From Carallia brachiata (taxonomy: Eukaryota; Streptophyta; Magnoliopsida; Malpighiales; Rhizophoraceae), in assembly GCA_021464245.1 (NCBI GenBank), contig JADCRB010000070.1:1-64000 (forward strand): a stretch of 64,000 bases of DNA, read 5' to 3'. A program made the position numbers and the translations under genes. Numbering within the stretch: position 1 is the first letter of the stretch; the number at the start of each line of letters is the position of its first letter. Below, piece by piece: positions 46,086 through 58,063 of this stretch. The notes under the pieces are model-generated. The model worked only from the letters and a program-made list of their open reading frames with translations, did no database searches and was not told the DNA's origin.

Positions 46086-46970
46086 ATGATTCTAACTCAG
46101 CGGAGCAGCAGGCGGACCAAAATCGTCGGATGTTACTCTGCTATCTCATTTTCAGATGAGGATCTCCTGCTGGGGTCCAAACCGCACAATCGGCCGCTGT
46201 ATGTATCAGGCTATGTGAGAGAGCAGAAGGTCCGACGTATTCTGATCGACGATGGCTCAGCAGTCAATATTATCCCAAAATCCACCATAAAGGAGCTCGG
46301 CATCGGCATTGATGAATTATCAGACAGCCGCTTGATGATTCATGGCTTTAATCAAGGAGGACAGAAAGCAATTGGGATGATTCGCTTGGAGCTAACTATC
46401 GGTAATCTCACTTCTAGCACTCTATTTCATGTGATCGATGCACGTACCACATATAAGATGTTGCTAGGACGACCGTGGATTCATGGAAATGGAGTTGTGC
46501 TCTCAAGCCTGCATCAGTGCTTCAAGTACTACAATGGTGGCGTTCAAAAGGTCAATGCTGACTTAAAGCCGTTCGATGATGCTGAATCACATTTGGCGGA
46601 TGCAGTCTTCTACACCGACACAGACAATCCGGAGATCATTCCATCAAAAGCTACTTGGACTGGGGGCATCCACAAAAAGGGAAAAGCTGTCGAAGAACCT
46701 GCCAATGCCCAACCCCAGGCTCCAACAAATGAAAAGCTGCCACAGCCTGCTGAACTTCGTCCGAAGGATGTTGCATCTTCAAGCTCCACTCCAGTCCTAC
46801 GCTATGTGCCGAAGTCACGACGCTCAGAAGGTCAACCCCCTTTCTCTTATTGTATTGATCTAAACAGGAGCAAGGATAGCCAACCCAAAACAAAGGAGCT
46901 GCACAACCTGAAGGAGACTTACACTCTGCCGATACCAAAGATTGAGCCGGTTTTGTCTCAAAACCATTAA
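46086..46970 (+). pseudogene. E2 protease region
   Basis: An open 294-codon stretch that contains DDGSAVNIIP (DDGS codons at 46248-46259) and MLLGRPWIHG, so the protease domain itself is intact. The frame closes at 46970 because bases differ from E1 in VLSQNH/VLSSKPLK, before the RT. Confidence 0.8.
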
Positions 46971-47349
46971 AAGGCTTCGTCAAACCACACACGGGGGCAG
47001 TCGAAGGCGGCTCACTTCCAGAAAGAAGAACACATGAAGGATTTGATCCTAATGCATACAAGCTTTTGGCAAGGCGGCTATGACTTCTCAAACCCGAGCA
47101 CAATGGGTACGCTGCCGTCCACACATGGCGCCTTCTCAAACATCACAGTCCCGACCTGGCTTAGGCTATCAGGAGAAGTCACCTGTGCGGATCACGCTAA
47201 AGAGCCGAAGCCGAGCAGCTGATGCACGTGCCATCACCACCACCACCAAACAAGACAGGCTTATCCAGTCAAACAAAGAAGGTGAAGTCAGAGGCTGCAT
47301 TTCATGTCACAATTAGCGAGGAGGCTGATCCGACTCATCAGATGGTGAA

Positions 47350-48880
47350 GTGAAGGAGGCTCCCCCGGAACTTGAAGATGGTGGCCAAGCAACTGTTGAT
47401 GAACTCAAGGAGGTCAATCTTGGCTCTCCGGAAGATCCTCGACCTACATTTGTAAGTGCTTTACTTACTGCAGAAGAAGAGCAAGAATATGTTCAGGTAT
47501 TAAGTCAATACAGGGACGTGTTCGCATGGAGTTACAAAGAAATGCCTGGACTTGACCCAAAAATTGCGGTGCATCGTCTAGCAGTAAAGAAGGGTGTTCG
47601 TTCTGTCAAGCAGCCACAACGACGGTTCCGCCCGGAACTCATTCCACAAATCGAGGAGGAGGTGAACAAGCTGATCAATGCTGGCTTCATCCGAGAGGTC
47701 ACCTACCCAACGTGGATTGCCAACATTGTCCCGGTAAGAAAGAAGAATGGACAGTTGAGGGTATGTGTTGATTTTCGAGATCTTAACAAGGCCTGCCCGA
47801 AAGATGACTTTCCATTGCCCATAACGGAGATCACAGTCGATGCAACAACGGGTCACGAAGCATTGTCCTTCATGGATGGTTCTTCAGGCTATAACCAAAT
47901 CAGAATGGCACCAGAAGACGAGGAGTTGACAGCATTCCGCACCCCAAAAGGTATATACTGCTACAAAGTTATGCCGTTTGGATTGAAAAATGCTGGCGCC
48001 ACTTATCAACGTGCTATGCAAAAAATTTTTGATGACATGCTGCACAAGATTGTAGAATGTTATGTTGATGACTTAGTTGTAAAGACTAAGAAGCGCAAAG
48101 ACCACCTCGAGGATCTCAAGACAGTGTTCGAAAGACTTCGGAGGCATCAGCTCAAAATGAACCCTCTCAAGTGCGCATTCGGTGTCACATCAGGAAAGTT
48201 TCTTGGGTTCGTGGTGCGCCATCGTGGAATCGAAGTTGATCAGTCAAAGGTTGAGGCAATTCAAAAGATGCCTGAACCTAAAAACCTGCACGAGCTGCGA
48301 AGTCTACAAGGAAAGCTGGCCTACATTCGCCGTTTCATCTCCAATTTAGCTGGGAGATGTCAACCTTTCCATCGGTTGATGAAGAAGGATGTCAACTTCG
48401 AGTGGGACGAAGCTTGCAGCAAAGCCTTTGAGAGCATAAAGAAGTACCTTTCCAATCCACCGTCCTAGGGCTCCAATTCAAGGAAAGTCGTTGATTCTCT
48501 ACATTGCAGCGCAGGAAAGATCTTTGGGAGCCTTGCTTGCACAGGAAAACGAGCAGGGAAAGGAAGTTGCCCTGTACTACTTGAGCAGAACACTAAACGG
48601 TCCGGAGCTGAGTTATTCGCCCATTGAAAAGACATGTCTAGCACTGTTCTTTGCCATTGACAAGCTGAGGCACTACATGCAAGCTCACACGGTACGTCTC
48701 ATTGCCAGAGCTGATCCTGTCAAATATATCTTATCTAGACCAATCTTGTCAGGACGACTTGCCAAGTGGGCAGTAATCCTACAAAGCTACGACATTGTCT
48801 ACGTGCCTCAAAAAGCAGTCAAAGGACAAGCTCTAGCAGACTTCCTTGCAGATCACCCTGTTCCGTCAGATTGGGAGTTC
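47350..48880 (+). pseudogene. E2 reverse transcriptase and first RNase H
   Basis: 47350-48468 is one open frame through the whole RT (VRKKNGQLRVCVDFRDLNKA, YCYKVMPFGLKNAGATYQR, YVDD at 48061-48072). One base is missing near 48462 relative to E1. RNase H then continues in the frame from 48491 (LYYLSRTLNGPELSYSPIEK). Substitutions versus E1 are almost absent over about 1.1 kb of RT. Confidence 0.87.
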
Positions 48881-49363
48881 ACAGATGATCTTCCAGATGA
48901 AGAGGTCTTTTACATTGAGACACTGCCACCATGGACGATGTTCTTTGATGGTGCAGCAAGGCGTGATGGTGCTGGTGCTGGCGTAGTATTTGTCACTCCT
49001 CAATGACAAATACTACCATATGCTATCATACTCGGTGAGTTATATTCAAATAATGTTGCTGAATATCAGGCTTTAATCATTGGCCTTCAAATGGCTGTCG
49101 ATATGAAGATTCCAACTATAGAAGTCCATGGAGATTCCCAGCTCGTCATCAACCAACTTACAGGATTGTATGACGTGAAGAAAGAGGACCTTGCGCCTTA
49201 CCATCAACGTGCTCGACAGCTAATGGATGAATTTGAAAGCATCACCTTGGAGCATGTGCCTCGACGAGAAAACACTCAGGCAGACGCGTTGGCTAACCTG
49301 GCCACTCTCTTGCAAAGTCAGAAATCCAGGCTACAGTTGTTGCCGTATGCCAGAAATGGATAG
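48881..49363 (+). pseudogene. E2 second (archaeal-type) RNase H
   Basis: Encodes WTMFFDGAARRDGAGAGVVF, then an in-frame TGA at 49004-49006 (CAATGA where E1 has CAACGA), then NNVAEYQALIIGL, VHGDSQLVINQLTGLYDV and RRENTQADALANLATLL to 49363. This copy is better preserved than E1 in its second half. Confidence 0.8.
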
Positions 49364-49599
49364 TGCCACAGAAGGATGATGAAGAAACTACAGCAGCCAA
49401 CGCTGTATCTGTACGTCTCGCGGAGGACGAGGATTGGCGCCAACCAATCATTGACTACCTACAGCACGGGAAGCTGCCCGAAGATCGTCGTCATAAGACA
49501 GAAATTCAACGACGAGCTCCCCGCTTCATATATCTCAAGGATGCTCTGTATCGAAGATCTTTTGATGGAGTTTTACTTCGCTGCCTAGCAATGAAGAGG

Positions 49600-50650
49600 C
49601 AAAACAGGCTCTCACTGAAGCACATTCTGGTGTTTGTGGCGGACATCAATCGGGCCTAAGTTGCACTTCCAACTCAGAAGGATGGGATACTACTGGCCAA
49701 CCATGGTACGTGATTCAATTGAGTTTGCTAAAACTGTCAAGCTTGTCAATTTCATGCCAATTACATACATCAACCACCGGAGCCACTGCATCCAACTGTC
49801 TCATCCTGGCCCTTTGAAGCTTGGGGTCTCGACTTAGTGGGGCCCTTGCCAAAGTCATCCCTGGGTCACCTGTACATCCTCGCAGCAACCGACTACTTCT
49901 CAAATATGGGCTGAAGCCATTCCACTTAGAGAGGTAAAGAAGGAGCATGTTGCCAATTTCATCCGGACTCAGCTGATCTATCGCTATGGAGTCCCTCGAT
50001 TCATCATCACTGATAATGGTAAGCAGTTCTACAACAGCTTAATCGACAAGCTCTGCGAGAAGTTCAAGTTCAAGCAGTACAAGTCATCCATGTACAATGC
50101 CCCAGCAAATGGCTTGGCCGAAGCATTCAACAAGACCTTATGCAACCTGTTGCGGAAGGTAGTCTCTAAATCCAAAAGAGATTGGCATGACAGAATTCCG
50201 GAGGCATTATGGGCGTATCGTACAACTTACCGGACTCCAACACAGGCGACGCCATACTCACTTGTCTACGGTGTCGAAGCAATACTGCCGTTGGAAACAC
50301 AGATTCCATCCCTGCGCATGGCTGTTCTGGAAGGACTCACACAGGAGGAGAATGCTCGCCTACGTCTGGATGAGTTAGAAGCTCTCGATGAAAGGAGGCT
50401 CGAAGCACAACAGCAACTTGAGTGCTACCAAGCCCGGCTCACCAACACGTTCAACCGCAGGGTCCGCCCTCGATCTTTTCAAGTTGGAGACCTTGTTCTT
50501 GCAGTGCGACGGCCCATCAACATGAAGCATCGGCCTGGTGACAAGCTTACTTCCAAATGGGACGGGCCATACTAGTGCAGGAGGCCTATACTCACAACGC
50601 TTACATGCTGTCAGACCAAGAAGGCGTCCGAATCGGCCCAATCAATGGTA
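49600..50650 (+). pseudogene. E2 integrase, frameshifted
   Basis: The zinc-binding part (49620-49800) is split between frames. One extra base in TCAAATATGGGC (49900 region; E1 has TCAAAATGGGC) alters the start of the core. The core continues through IITDNGKQFYNSLI and 50090-50575 is open (NGLAEAFNKTLCNLLRK ... FQVGDLVLAVRRPINMKHRP). The C-terminal segment ends near 50650. Confidence 0.8.
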
Positions 50651-50683
50651 AATTTCTGAAACAGTATTATGTGTAAATATGTT

Positions 50684-50710
50684 TAAAAAAAAAAAAATCA
50701 AAAAAAAAAT

Positions 50711-50753
<43 letters not shown>

Positions 50754-51045
50754 CGGAAGTCCCGATCTGAAAGTCCAAGCGAAAATCCAAACCCGAAAAT
50801 CCAAGCCCAAACAGTTGAGCCCAATTCAGAAAACTCAAAGCCCAACTCAAAAGCCTGAAAACTAAGTCTAGACTCAAAACCCAAACACTCAACCCAAATC
50901 CAAAAGTCCAAGTCCAAAACCCAAACACTCGACCCAAATTCAAAAATCTAAGTCTAGAAGTCTAAACACTCGACCCAAATCCAATCCAAACCCAAAACCC
51001 AAAAATTCCAAGTTCCAAACACAGTCCAGAACCCAAGTTTAAAAT
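50684..51045 (+). repeat. E2 A-run and CCAAACACTCGA-type minisatellite
   Basis: A-runs at 50684-50750, then degenerate repeats (AACCCAAACACTCGACC, CAAGTCCAAAACCC, AAGTCTAGAAGTCTAA). The copy number and order differ from E1, so this is a fast-changing part of the family. Confidence 0.8.
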
Positions 51046-51095
51046 CCAATCCAACTCCTGGCCCGCATGAGTATAAACTGTGAACGACCCAAAAA

Positions 51096-51102
51096 TATAA
51101 AA
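51096..51102 (+). promoter_or_regulatory. TATA-like box upstream of the E2 WOX ORF
   Basis: TATAAAA in CCCAAAAATATAAAAACAAC, 96 bp before the ATG and conserved with E1. Confidence 0.4.
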
Positions 51103-51191
51103 ACAACGGAGGGTTTGAGTCTGAAACTCAGCATCAGTCTCAACCGATCTTCACCACATACCAAGACCTTTGCTCCTCTGCCACAAGAAAG

Positions 51192-51815
51192 ATGGAACCA
51201 GTTGCAGAACCTCAAGACAAGGGAGAAGAAAGGTCACCCCGTATAAGGTGGCAACCGACCATGGCACAACTGCAAATTTTGGAGGAAGTCTTCCACAACA
51301 ATGGAGGTATTATTCCTAATGCATCTCAAATTTACCAACTTGTCTCACAATTGCGCCCGCTCGGGGCAATCGAAGGAAAAAATGTGTTTTATTGGTTCCA
51401 GAATCGGAGAAGCAGGAAGAAACCAGCACTGAGAACTACTTTTTCCAAAGAACAGTCTATCGTTCTGATAGTAGATCCCACCGGTACAGCTTCACCCTCA
51501 AATGAAGCAGGTCTGAGTTCTTCCACTGCAATGGTCTCTCCACGGTATGTTCATCAAAGCCGTAGCCCATGGAAGCATGCATGCTGGTCCTGGTGGTTTT
51601 ACGGAGTCAGCCAAGGGTTCATCCTTCCTAGGTACTTAAGTCTAGGAGGAATTTTTCTAGCAGAAAGGAGTTATTCCGGCGAAACTTTACCTCTCTTTCT
51701 AGAATATTCCGGCAGCATCAACCAGCCGGAAAGCGACGTCGACGTTGAACTCAACATCATCGGCCCACCAGACGAGGTCGAGCTTGACTTGGAGTTGCGC
51801 CTCGGGCCCTGCTAG
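51192..51815 (+). CDS. WUSCHEL-related homeobox (WOX) protein captured by retrotransposon E2, 207 aa, open frame
   Basis: The ATG at 51192 opens an uninterrupted 207-codon frame ending at TAG 51813-51815. Residues about 17-79 form a WOX homeodomain: RWQPTMAQLQILEEVF (helix 1), ASQIYQLVSQLRPLG (helix 2), then IEGKNVFYWFQNRRSRKK (helix 3). IEGKNVFYWFQN is typical of the WUS clade; RRSRKK is closer to WOX8/9/11-type homeodomains. Residues 165-170 are TLPLFL (51684-51701), a WUS-box with the last proline changed; E1 keeps TLPLFP. Residues 198-205 are LDLELRLG, an EAR-like repression motif, in the usual WUS order. The gene is intronless, in sense with pol, 540 bp downstream of integrase. WUS-clade proteins are nuclear repressors/activators that keep stem cells. 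Whether this one is expressed is unknown; capture from a host mRNA is inferred. Confidence 0.88.
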   Translation: MEPVAEPQDKGEERSPRIRWQPTMAQLQILEEVFHNNGGIIPNASQIYQLVSQLRPLGAIEGKNVFYWFQNRRSRKKPALRTTFSKEQSIVLIVDPTGTASPSNEAGLSSSTAMVSPRYVHQSRSPWKHACWSWWFYGVSQGFILPRYLSLGGIFLAERSYSGETLPLFLEYSGSINQPESDVDVELNIIGPPDEVELDLELRLGPC

Positions 51816-51836
51816 GACGGCCGACAAGATAACGTG

Positions 51837-51910
51837 CAACGACTTTGGCAGCACACGGTAACGACTTCTGCAGCACACGGCAACGACTTCTGCAACACAC
51901 GGTAACGACT
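51837..51910 (+). repeat. E2 22-bp tandem repeats after the WOX gene
   Basis: About three and a half units of AACGACTTCTGCAGCACACGG. Unit number differs from E1. Confidence 0.85.
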
Positions 51911-52729
51911 TTTGTGACACGCGTCAGCCGCTGCCTCTTTTGTCTCTTATGCAGGAAAGGGACGTGGATGACCCTACTCGATTCTGCGTACCTTCTTTTT
52001 GAATTTTCAAAAAAAGAAAAAAAAAATCTTTATATATATCTTGTATTCCCGAGTTGTAATACTCACCCCTCAACTCTTCTTTCTCAAAAGAAAATGGCTA
52101 GTCTCTACGCTTGTCTGAGGAAGTTCTTTGAATCAAGAAGTTGGAGGCGCACGAGCTAAGAAAAGAAGGAGTAGTCTTCTTCGAGGGATCCCTAAAAGCC
52201 CTCGAAACTCAGTCTCCAACTACTCTCTTTAGTTCACATCTACCACAGAGGGATGAGAACCTGCAATCATCATAATCTTCCTTTGGATGCGGCAACGTAC
52301 AGGGAAGTTCCAACTACTCTCCTTACGTCAAAGCAGACTTGGGAATCATCACTACAGTCAGTCTCTCTGTGTGCCGGTTTTGAAGTTCCGAGGTGCTGGG
52401 CCTTCTTCTTGGGGAGGTTTAAGTTTTTTGCCTACCGGATCATTCTCACTAGAGCTTTGAAACTTCAAAGAACCTTTGCCAGCCTTTACGAGCCATGGAA
52501 GCTCGAACGCACCTGGAGCCAGAATGTCAATTTTTATATTGGCTAGGGTGCTAACTTTCTCAAGATCGTATCGGATTCTTATTGCGATCCAACAACAGCA
52601 GACATAGACAGAGTTAGAAGATTTCAACATTCAATGTTCATCAGGACATCTCAAAGTTTCAAACTGGACTTCAAGATTCGGTGCGGATTTGTAAAGTTCT
52701 TCCTTACCGACCCTTGAAGTGGGGGCATT

Positions 52730-53543
52730 TGTAAACATATTTAAAAAAAAAAAAAAAGGGTCAAGTCTTTTGTCGGCGTTGCCAATTTCAAAATTGGCAA
52801 CGCCGACTTTGAAAAAAAATTTTCAAAAAAAATATATTCCTTTCCAATGATGTTTTCACACGGGAAAGAAGCCCTATAAATAGGCCCCTGCCCCTCAGTT
52901 CAAAATATATTCAGCAAATCTGTAAACAGAAAAATTCAGAGAATTTGAGAGAAAAAGAAAATTTTGAAAATCTCTCAAGAAAATTTCTCCTTTTCTTACG
53001 TGCTTTTACTCTGCAGTATAATCTCCTAACTCCTTTTTGAGAGATATTTCAGGGGTAAGCCCCAAAAAATTTGTTGTTTCCATTTATAAAATTATTTTTA
53101 GGTTTATATTCTCGGATCGCTCTAGATCTGAATTTCTGAGAATATAGATCTAAAAATATCAAATTACTACAAATCCGGCTGAGATTAAGCCTCATACGGC
53201 CCTCAGCAAAATCTAGGCAGCTCATCCGAGAACAAGTCCCTTCGACCCTTGGTGAAATTAAGTCAGATCGACTTAGATCAGGTCTCTGCGGTTCTTAACC
53301 GTAGTCAAAACGTCCAAATCAGATCTGGTTTCAGTCTACCTAGTTCAAGAAAAAGCTGTTGAAATTATTTCTGTTAAGATCAAGCTCGTACAGCCCTTGA
53401 CGGAGTCAAAAAAGGAACACTAATCGGAGGATCTACGGAGATCGACCCCACGTAAATTTTCTTTTATTTTTAAATTTTTATTTGTAATTTATTTTTTGTA
53501 TTTTCGAGTTTAATTGTTTTAGACTCAAAATTTACTCGTTACA
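52730..53543 (+). repeat. E2 3' LTR (814 bp)
   Basis: Starts TGTAAACATATTTAAA after the polypurine tract AAGTGGGGGCAT and ends CTCGTTACA before GTATG. Contains a 36-bp near-perfect hairpin at 52772-52807 (17-bp arms GTCGGCGTTGCCAATTT, 2-nt loop) and TATA box TATAAATA at 52875-52882. Confidence 0.92.
52772..52807 (+). repeat. Inverted repeat (hairpin) in E2 3' LTR
   Basis: Perfect 17-bp arms around CA. The 5' LTR has lost most of the left arm. E1 LTRs have two other palindromes at the same relative place. Confidence 0.9.
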
Positions 53544-53548
53544 GTATG

Positions 53549-53868
53549 AATGCGAATGATCCCATACTCGCTTAAAATGAAAAACGAGAAACCCTCCAGC
53601 ACCCACCTCCAAAGAGGATCAATCGCTCCGAGGTTCACCCAGATGGTGAAATTGATCGCATATTACTCTGGAACTTTGAAAGTTAGATATACAGTCACTC
53701 CTAGCCCAGAATAGGATCATCAGAAAATGAATTTAGTAAAAAATTAGAAAAGAAGGATTTTTCAACGCAAGGAAGGAACTAGAGAAAGAGTTGCTAGGGA
53801 AAAGGGATCTCAATGGAATCAAGGCAGATTGGGGAGCTAGAGAGTCGCACATCCTCCTGCTATTATTA

Positions 53869-53899
<31 letters not shown>

Positions 53900-55245
53900 G
53901 CTATCATCATGGGGGGGGGGGAGATTTGGCTTTTATATCGAAAAAGAAATCTCGAAGGGGCCTTCGCACTCAAAAAGGACTAAGCTCACCCACGTACAAA
54001 CCAAGCGTCTCAAAAAACCAAACCTACCTACCAACTTACCTACCTACAACATTTAAACGATGAAGAGAAAGGATTTCAGTTTTCAGATTAAAGGAAAATA
54101 AAATAAATAAATAAATAAGTTCTCAAGAAGGACGGGATAGGACATCCTAGTGATATGATTATGATTAAGATGAAGCAGTTTTTGAGAATTGGGAAGAGGA
54201 ACACTGTGCCACCTGTGAGTGAACATGTGGTAGTGAGGACAAACAAGCTCATGAATGCCACAGGTATCCGTCATTATCAAAACCCACCGCGGATCCATAC
54301 CCCAATACAAATACAACCACCAAGCGGCAGTAGCAACTAGCCAACTACCAACCCAATTTATTTATATAAGAAGAGGAATATCAAATCATGAAAACAAATT
54401 AAAAAAAACGGGGGGGGGTGAATCTGAAACTTATTAATATGATGTAAGGGAAATAGTGGACGCCGAAAGATAGAGATATGAATCGTTTGGAGCTTTATTC
54501 CACCAAAGAGAGGAGAGGGCGGCCAACTGAGAAATCGGGAACAGAAGTGGGGTGGTGCCCTTCCCTTCCTTTCCATTCCAACCATTATTAAACAACAAAT
54601 GTAGCTTAAGGAATTTCTGTGTGCAAACAAACATGAAACACATGCATGCTCTATTTGAATTAAAAAATAATTAAAAAAATACATTAATCAATCAAGCACC
54701 CAATAAAAAAAATTGGGGGGGGGGAAAAAATCAGCGACCACTTTTCTAGGGAGAATGGATGGGTAAGTGACTATTGTAATAAAGTTAGGCTGGATATTTC
54801 GTTGGATATATATATATATATATATACTTATATCAAAGAAATCTCAATCCAACAATGTCTGTCTGTTTGTGTGTCACAGTGTCAAGTCTAATGCAATGCA
54901 ATCTCACAACCAACTCAACAGTAGTAGACAGACAGTTCTTTTTTCCTCTCTTATTACTCCTAACATTCAATTCAACCGATTATTAAAATTCTAATTCGAT
55001 ACATCAAAACTATCAAAAGGTCACTCATGCAGCACATATAGTACAACAATTCCAAAAACTACATACTGACAATCAGAAATCATATAGACTCGAATAATAA
55101 ATAAATAATTAAATAAAGAGAAGCTGACTATCTCAATAATCTCTCTAAGACAATCCACATGCGAGCAAACAACTTACGCCCAATGCGGACCGTTGATGGA
55201 TGATGTCGTGTTCTCCTTCTTTCTACTCTTTGTCCCTAAAGAGAA
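53549..55245. other. Intergenic region between E2 and the Copia element
   Basis: No gene recognised. Contains a TTA/TAT trinucleotide microsatellite at 53861-53899, G-runs near 53911, 54411 and 54715, and a (TA)n run at about 54807-54825. It may hold the original 5' flank of the zipper/DUF547 pseudogene, separated from it by E2; that is inference from position only. Confidence 0.45.
53861..53899 (+). repeat. (TTA)n microsatellite
   Basis: About 13 units with one interruption (TTG). Confidence 0.9.
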
Positions 55246-55250
55246 TGCGA

Positions 55251-55677
55251 TGTTAGATTTAAACATAAATCTAATCAATCATCAAATATAATTTTAGGAT
55301 CTTGAAACTGAATAAAATCATATAATAAACGATAAACGATATACCTGAATTAGCGGAAGATATAGCCATTATGCGTCGGAATAGAGACTAAGACCTTTCG
55401 TAACCTTATAACTGATTTCTCTCTCCTGACCTTTACTGTAATCACACATTATAGATAGAGTTTTCGTGTATATGGAGGCAGAGAGAGGACCAGCTATATA
55501 TATACAAAACTTTAGGGTTTTTAGACCTAATTCAGTATGTCCATCAATACTGAGATCAACGGACGAGATTGATTTAATTAATTATTTCCTTATTAATCGG
55601 ATCACATTAATAATATTCCTTAACGTAAGCATTCTTTGAGTCTACTCCAAGGAATACTAATTGGGAATATTCTAACA
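55251..55677 (-). repeat. Copia left (3') LTR
   Basis: 427 bp, TGTTAG...CTAACA. Aligns to 61134-61561 with about 14 substitutions. Confidence 0.95.
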
Positions 55678-56089
55678 TTCTCCCACTTGATCCGATTATA
55701 ATTCATTACTTTAATCGTTATGCGCAAATGACGATAATAACCAATCTCTTGTCGTTTATCATAATGCCACAATATATAAACTGTTAGTGCGAGTTATGGC
55801 GGTCATACCTATTAATTCAGAATACTCCCTTCCATATACCACAACACTTGCAGATTACCATATCAGGCTCATAAGGTAATATATGAAACACAATTCATAA
55901 TGGTCCACAATAATGTCTCATAGAGACTTTCCTGTTAACTTTAAAACTTTAAGTGTACACAATCATGAGATAACAGGAAAACATAATGTATATCAGAAAC
56001 ATATAAATGAGCTCAGAGTGTTATTACAAGCATAACATATCAATCATCAATACAACCAAGTCCCATCCTAGAACATGTCTCTAAAAGAC

Positions 56090-57540
56090 TTAGGTTGTAA
56101 ACCTTTTGTTAAAGGATCTGCAACATGAGATCCGTACTAATATGCTCAATAGACACTCTCTGCTTCTGAACCTCCTCCTTAACGGCAAAATACTTTAATT
56201 CCATATGCTTGGCACCCTTTGAGTATTTGTCGTTCTTAGAGAAGAATACTGCTGCAGAATTATCACAGTAAATTTTCAGCGGCTTGATAATGGTGTCGAC
56301 AACCCCAAGTCCTGAAATAAAGTTCCGCAGCCATAATGCATGAATTGTAGCCTCAAAACATGCTACAAATTCTGCTTCCATAGTGGATGAAGCAATGATA
56401 GACTGTTTCGCACTTTTCCATGAAATTGCTCCTTCAGCTAATAGGAACAGATAACCAAAAGTGGATTTTCTGCTATCAAGGCATCCAGCAAAATCTGAAT
56501 CCGAATATCCAATCACTTCTAAAAGGTTGGATTTTCTGTACGTGAGCATGTAGTTCTTTGTTCCTTGCAGGTACCTCATTACTTTCTTTGCAGCTTTCCA
56601 ATGATCCATTCCAGGATTGCTTTGATCTGCCCAGCATTCCGACCGCAAAGCTGATATCCGGTCTAGTGCAAGTTTGCAGATACATCAGGCTACCAACAAC
56701 AGAGGCATATGGATTGACTCCATTGCCTTACGTTCCACATCATTCTTGGGACATTGCATGAGACTGAATTTGTCACCCTTCTGTACAGGAGCAATCCCAG
56801 GTGAACACTTATCCATATTAAACCTCTCTAGAATTTTCTCGATATAGCCTTTTTGAGACAATCCTAACATTCTTGTGATCTGTCACGGAAATCTCTATTC
56901 CTATCACATAGGATGCCTCTCCCATATCCTTCATTTCAAAATTCTTTGAGAGAAAATCTTTAGTCTCATGCAACATACTCAATCATTAGCAGCAAGCAAA
57001 ATGTCGTCAACATATAGGACTAGAAAGATGAACTTACTCCCACTGATCTTTTGGTATATACACTGATCAACAGTGTTTTCCTTAAAAAAAAGATGTAATG
57101 ATATCATTGAACTTAATATACCATTGTCGGGAAGCTTGTTTCAGTCCATATATTGACTTCTTTAATTTACACACCAACTGTTCTTTTCTTTTATGGAAAA
57201 CCCTCAGGTTGATCCATATAAACTTCCTCTTGAGATCTCCATTAAGAAAGGCGTTTTCACATCCATTTGGTGTAACTCCAAATCATATTGAGCCACCAAA
57301 GCCATAATTATCCTTAATGAATCCTTTTTCGAGACCGGAGAAAAAGTCTCTATATAGTCAATGCCACTCTTCTGAGTATAACCCTTGGCAACAAGTCTAG
57401 CTTTATATCGTTCGATATTGCCATTGAGTCGCGTTTGTCTTAAAGACCCATTACAACCAACTCTTTTACAACCTTCTAACAATTCGACAGATCCCAGACT
57501 TTTCTTTTCCATGGATTTCAACTCTTCTTTCATGGCATCA
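56090..57540 (-). pseudogene. Copia reverse transcriptase and RNase H, broken
   Basis: The RT N-terminus is at 57533-57204 ([36 protein letters not shown]). The RT active site LVLYVDDIL is at about 57030-57000, outside any long frame. RNase H at 56685-56109 carries CTRPDISFAVGML, YSDSDFAGCLDSRKSTFGYL and IASSTMEAEFVAC, with CDNSAAVFFSKN. The segments are in different frames. The order and motifs are those of Copia pol. Confidence 0.85.
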
Positions 57541-58063
57541 ACCCATTTTCAGATTCAGTACTTTCTATGGCTTGTGAAAAGAAACTGGATCCTTATTGAT
57601 TCCATATCGAAATCTGACTCTTGCAAATAAACCACATAATCGTTAGGAATAGCTGATCTCCTTTCTTTTGAGATCTTCTTAATGCTACTTCTTGTGGTTC
57701 ATGTGCATTATTCATTGGTGGGTTAGTCTCTTCAGGGAGTATTCTTCATCCAAATGCTTCCATTTCTGGAACAACATTTGGTGTTGTAGTGGATGAAGAA
57801 CTGTTATGGGTAAAGGAACATTTACCCTTATTTCCTTTATTTCCACTCTTGGCGTTCATTACTCCCACTAACCTCGTCATTCTCAATGAATCTTGCATTT
57901 CCAGTTTCTACTATTCTCGGACCATGGTTTGGGCAATAGAACATATACCCTTTAGACTTCTCTGGGTAACCAATAAAGTAACCACTGATCGTTCGAGAGT
58001 CTAATTTCTTTTCATGTGGATTGTAAATCCTCGCTTCCGCTGGGCAACCCCAAACATGGTGCC

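Larger units (their letters stand above)
43174..53543 (+). mobile_element. Element E2: Tat-lineage Ty3/Gypsy retrotransposon carrying an open WOX homeobox gene
   Basis: A 10,370-bp element with TG...CA LTRs and 5-bp target duplication GTATG (43169-43173 and 53544-53548). It has the same domain order as E1, including the dual RNase H, minisatellite, WOX gene, 22-bp repeats and polypurine tract. The LTRs differ from each other at about 30 positions, clearly more than in E1, suggesting an older insertion. Yet long stretches of pol are almost identical to E1. The LTR U3 region is unrelated to that of E1. Confidence 0.93.

Noticed and set aside
52094..52159. E2 counterpart of the E1 small ORF near the 3' LTR
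   Set aside because: Stops after 21 codons because of one extra base; no support for a protein.
53861..53940. Leucine-rich ORF over the TTA microsatellite and G-run
   Set aside because: Translated simple repeat.
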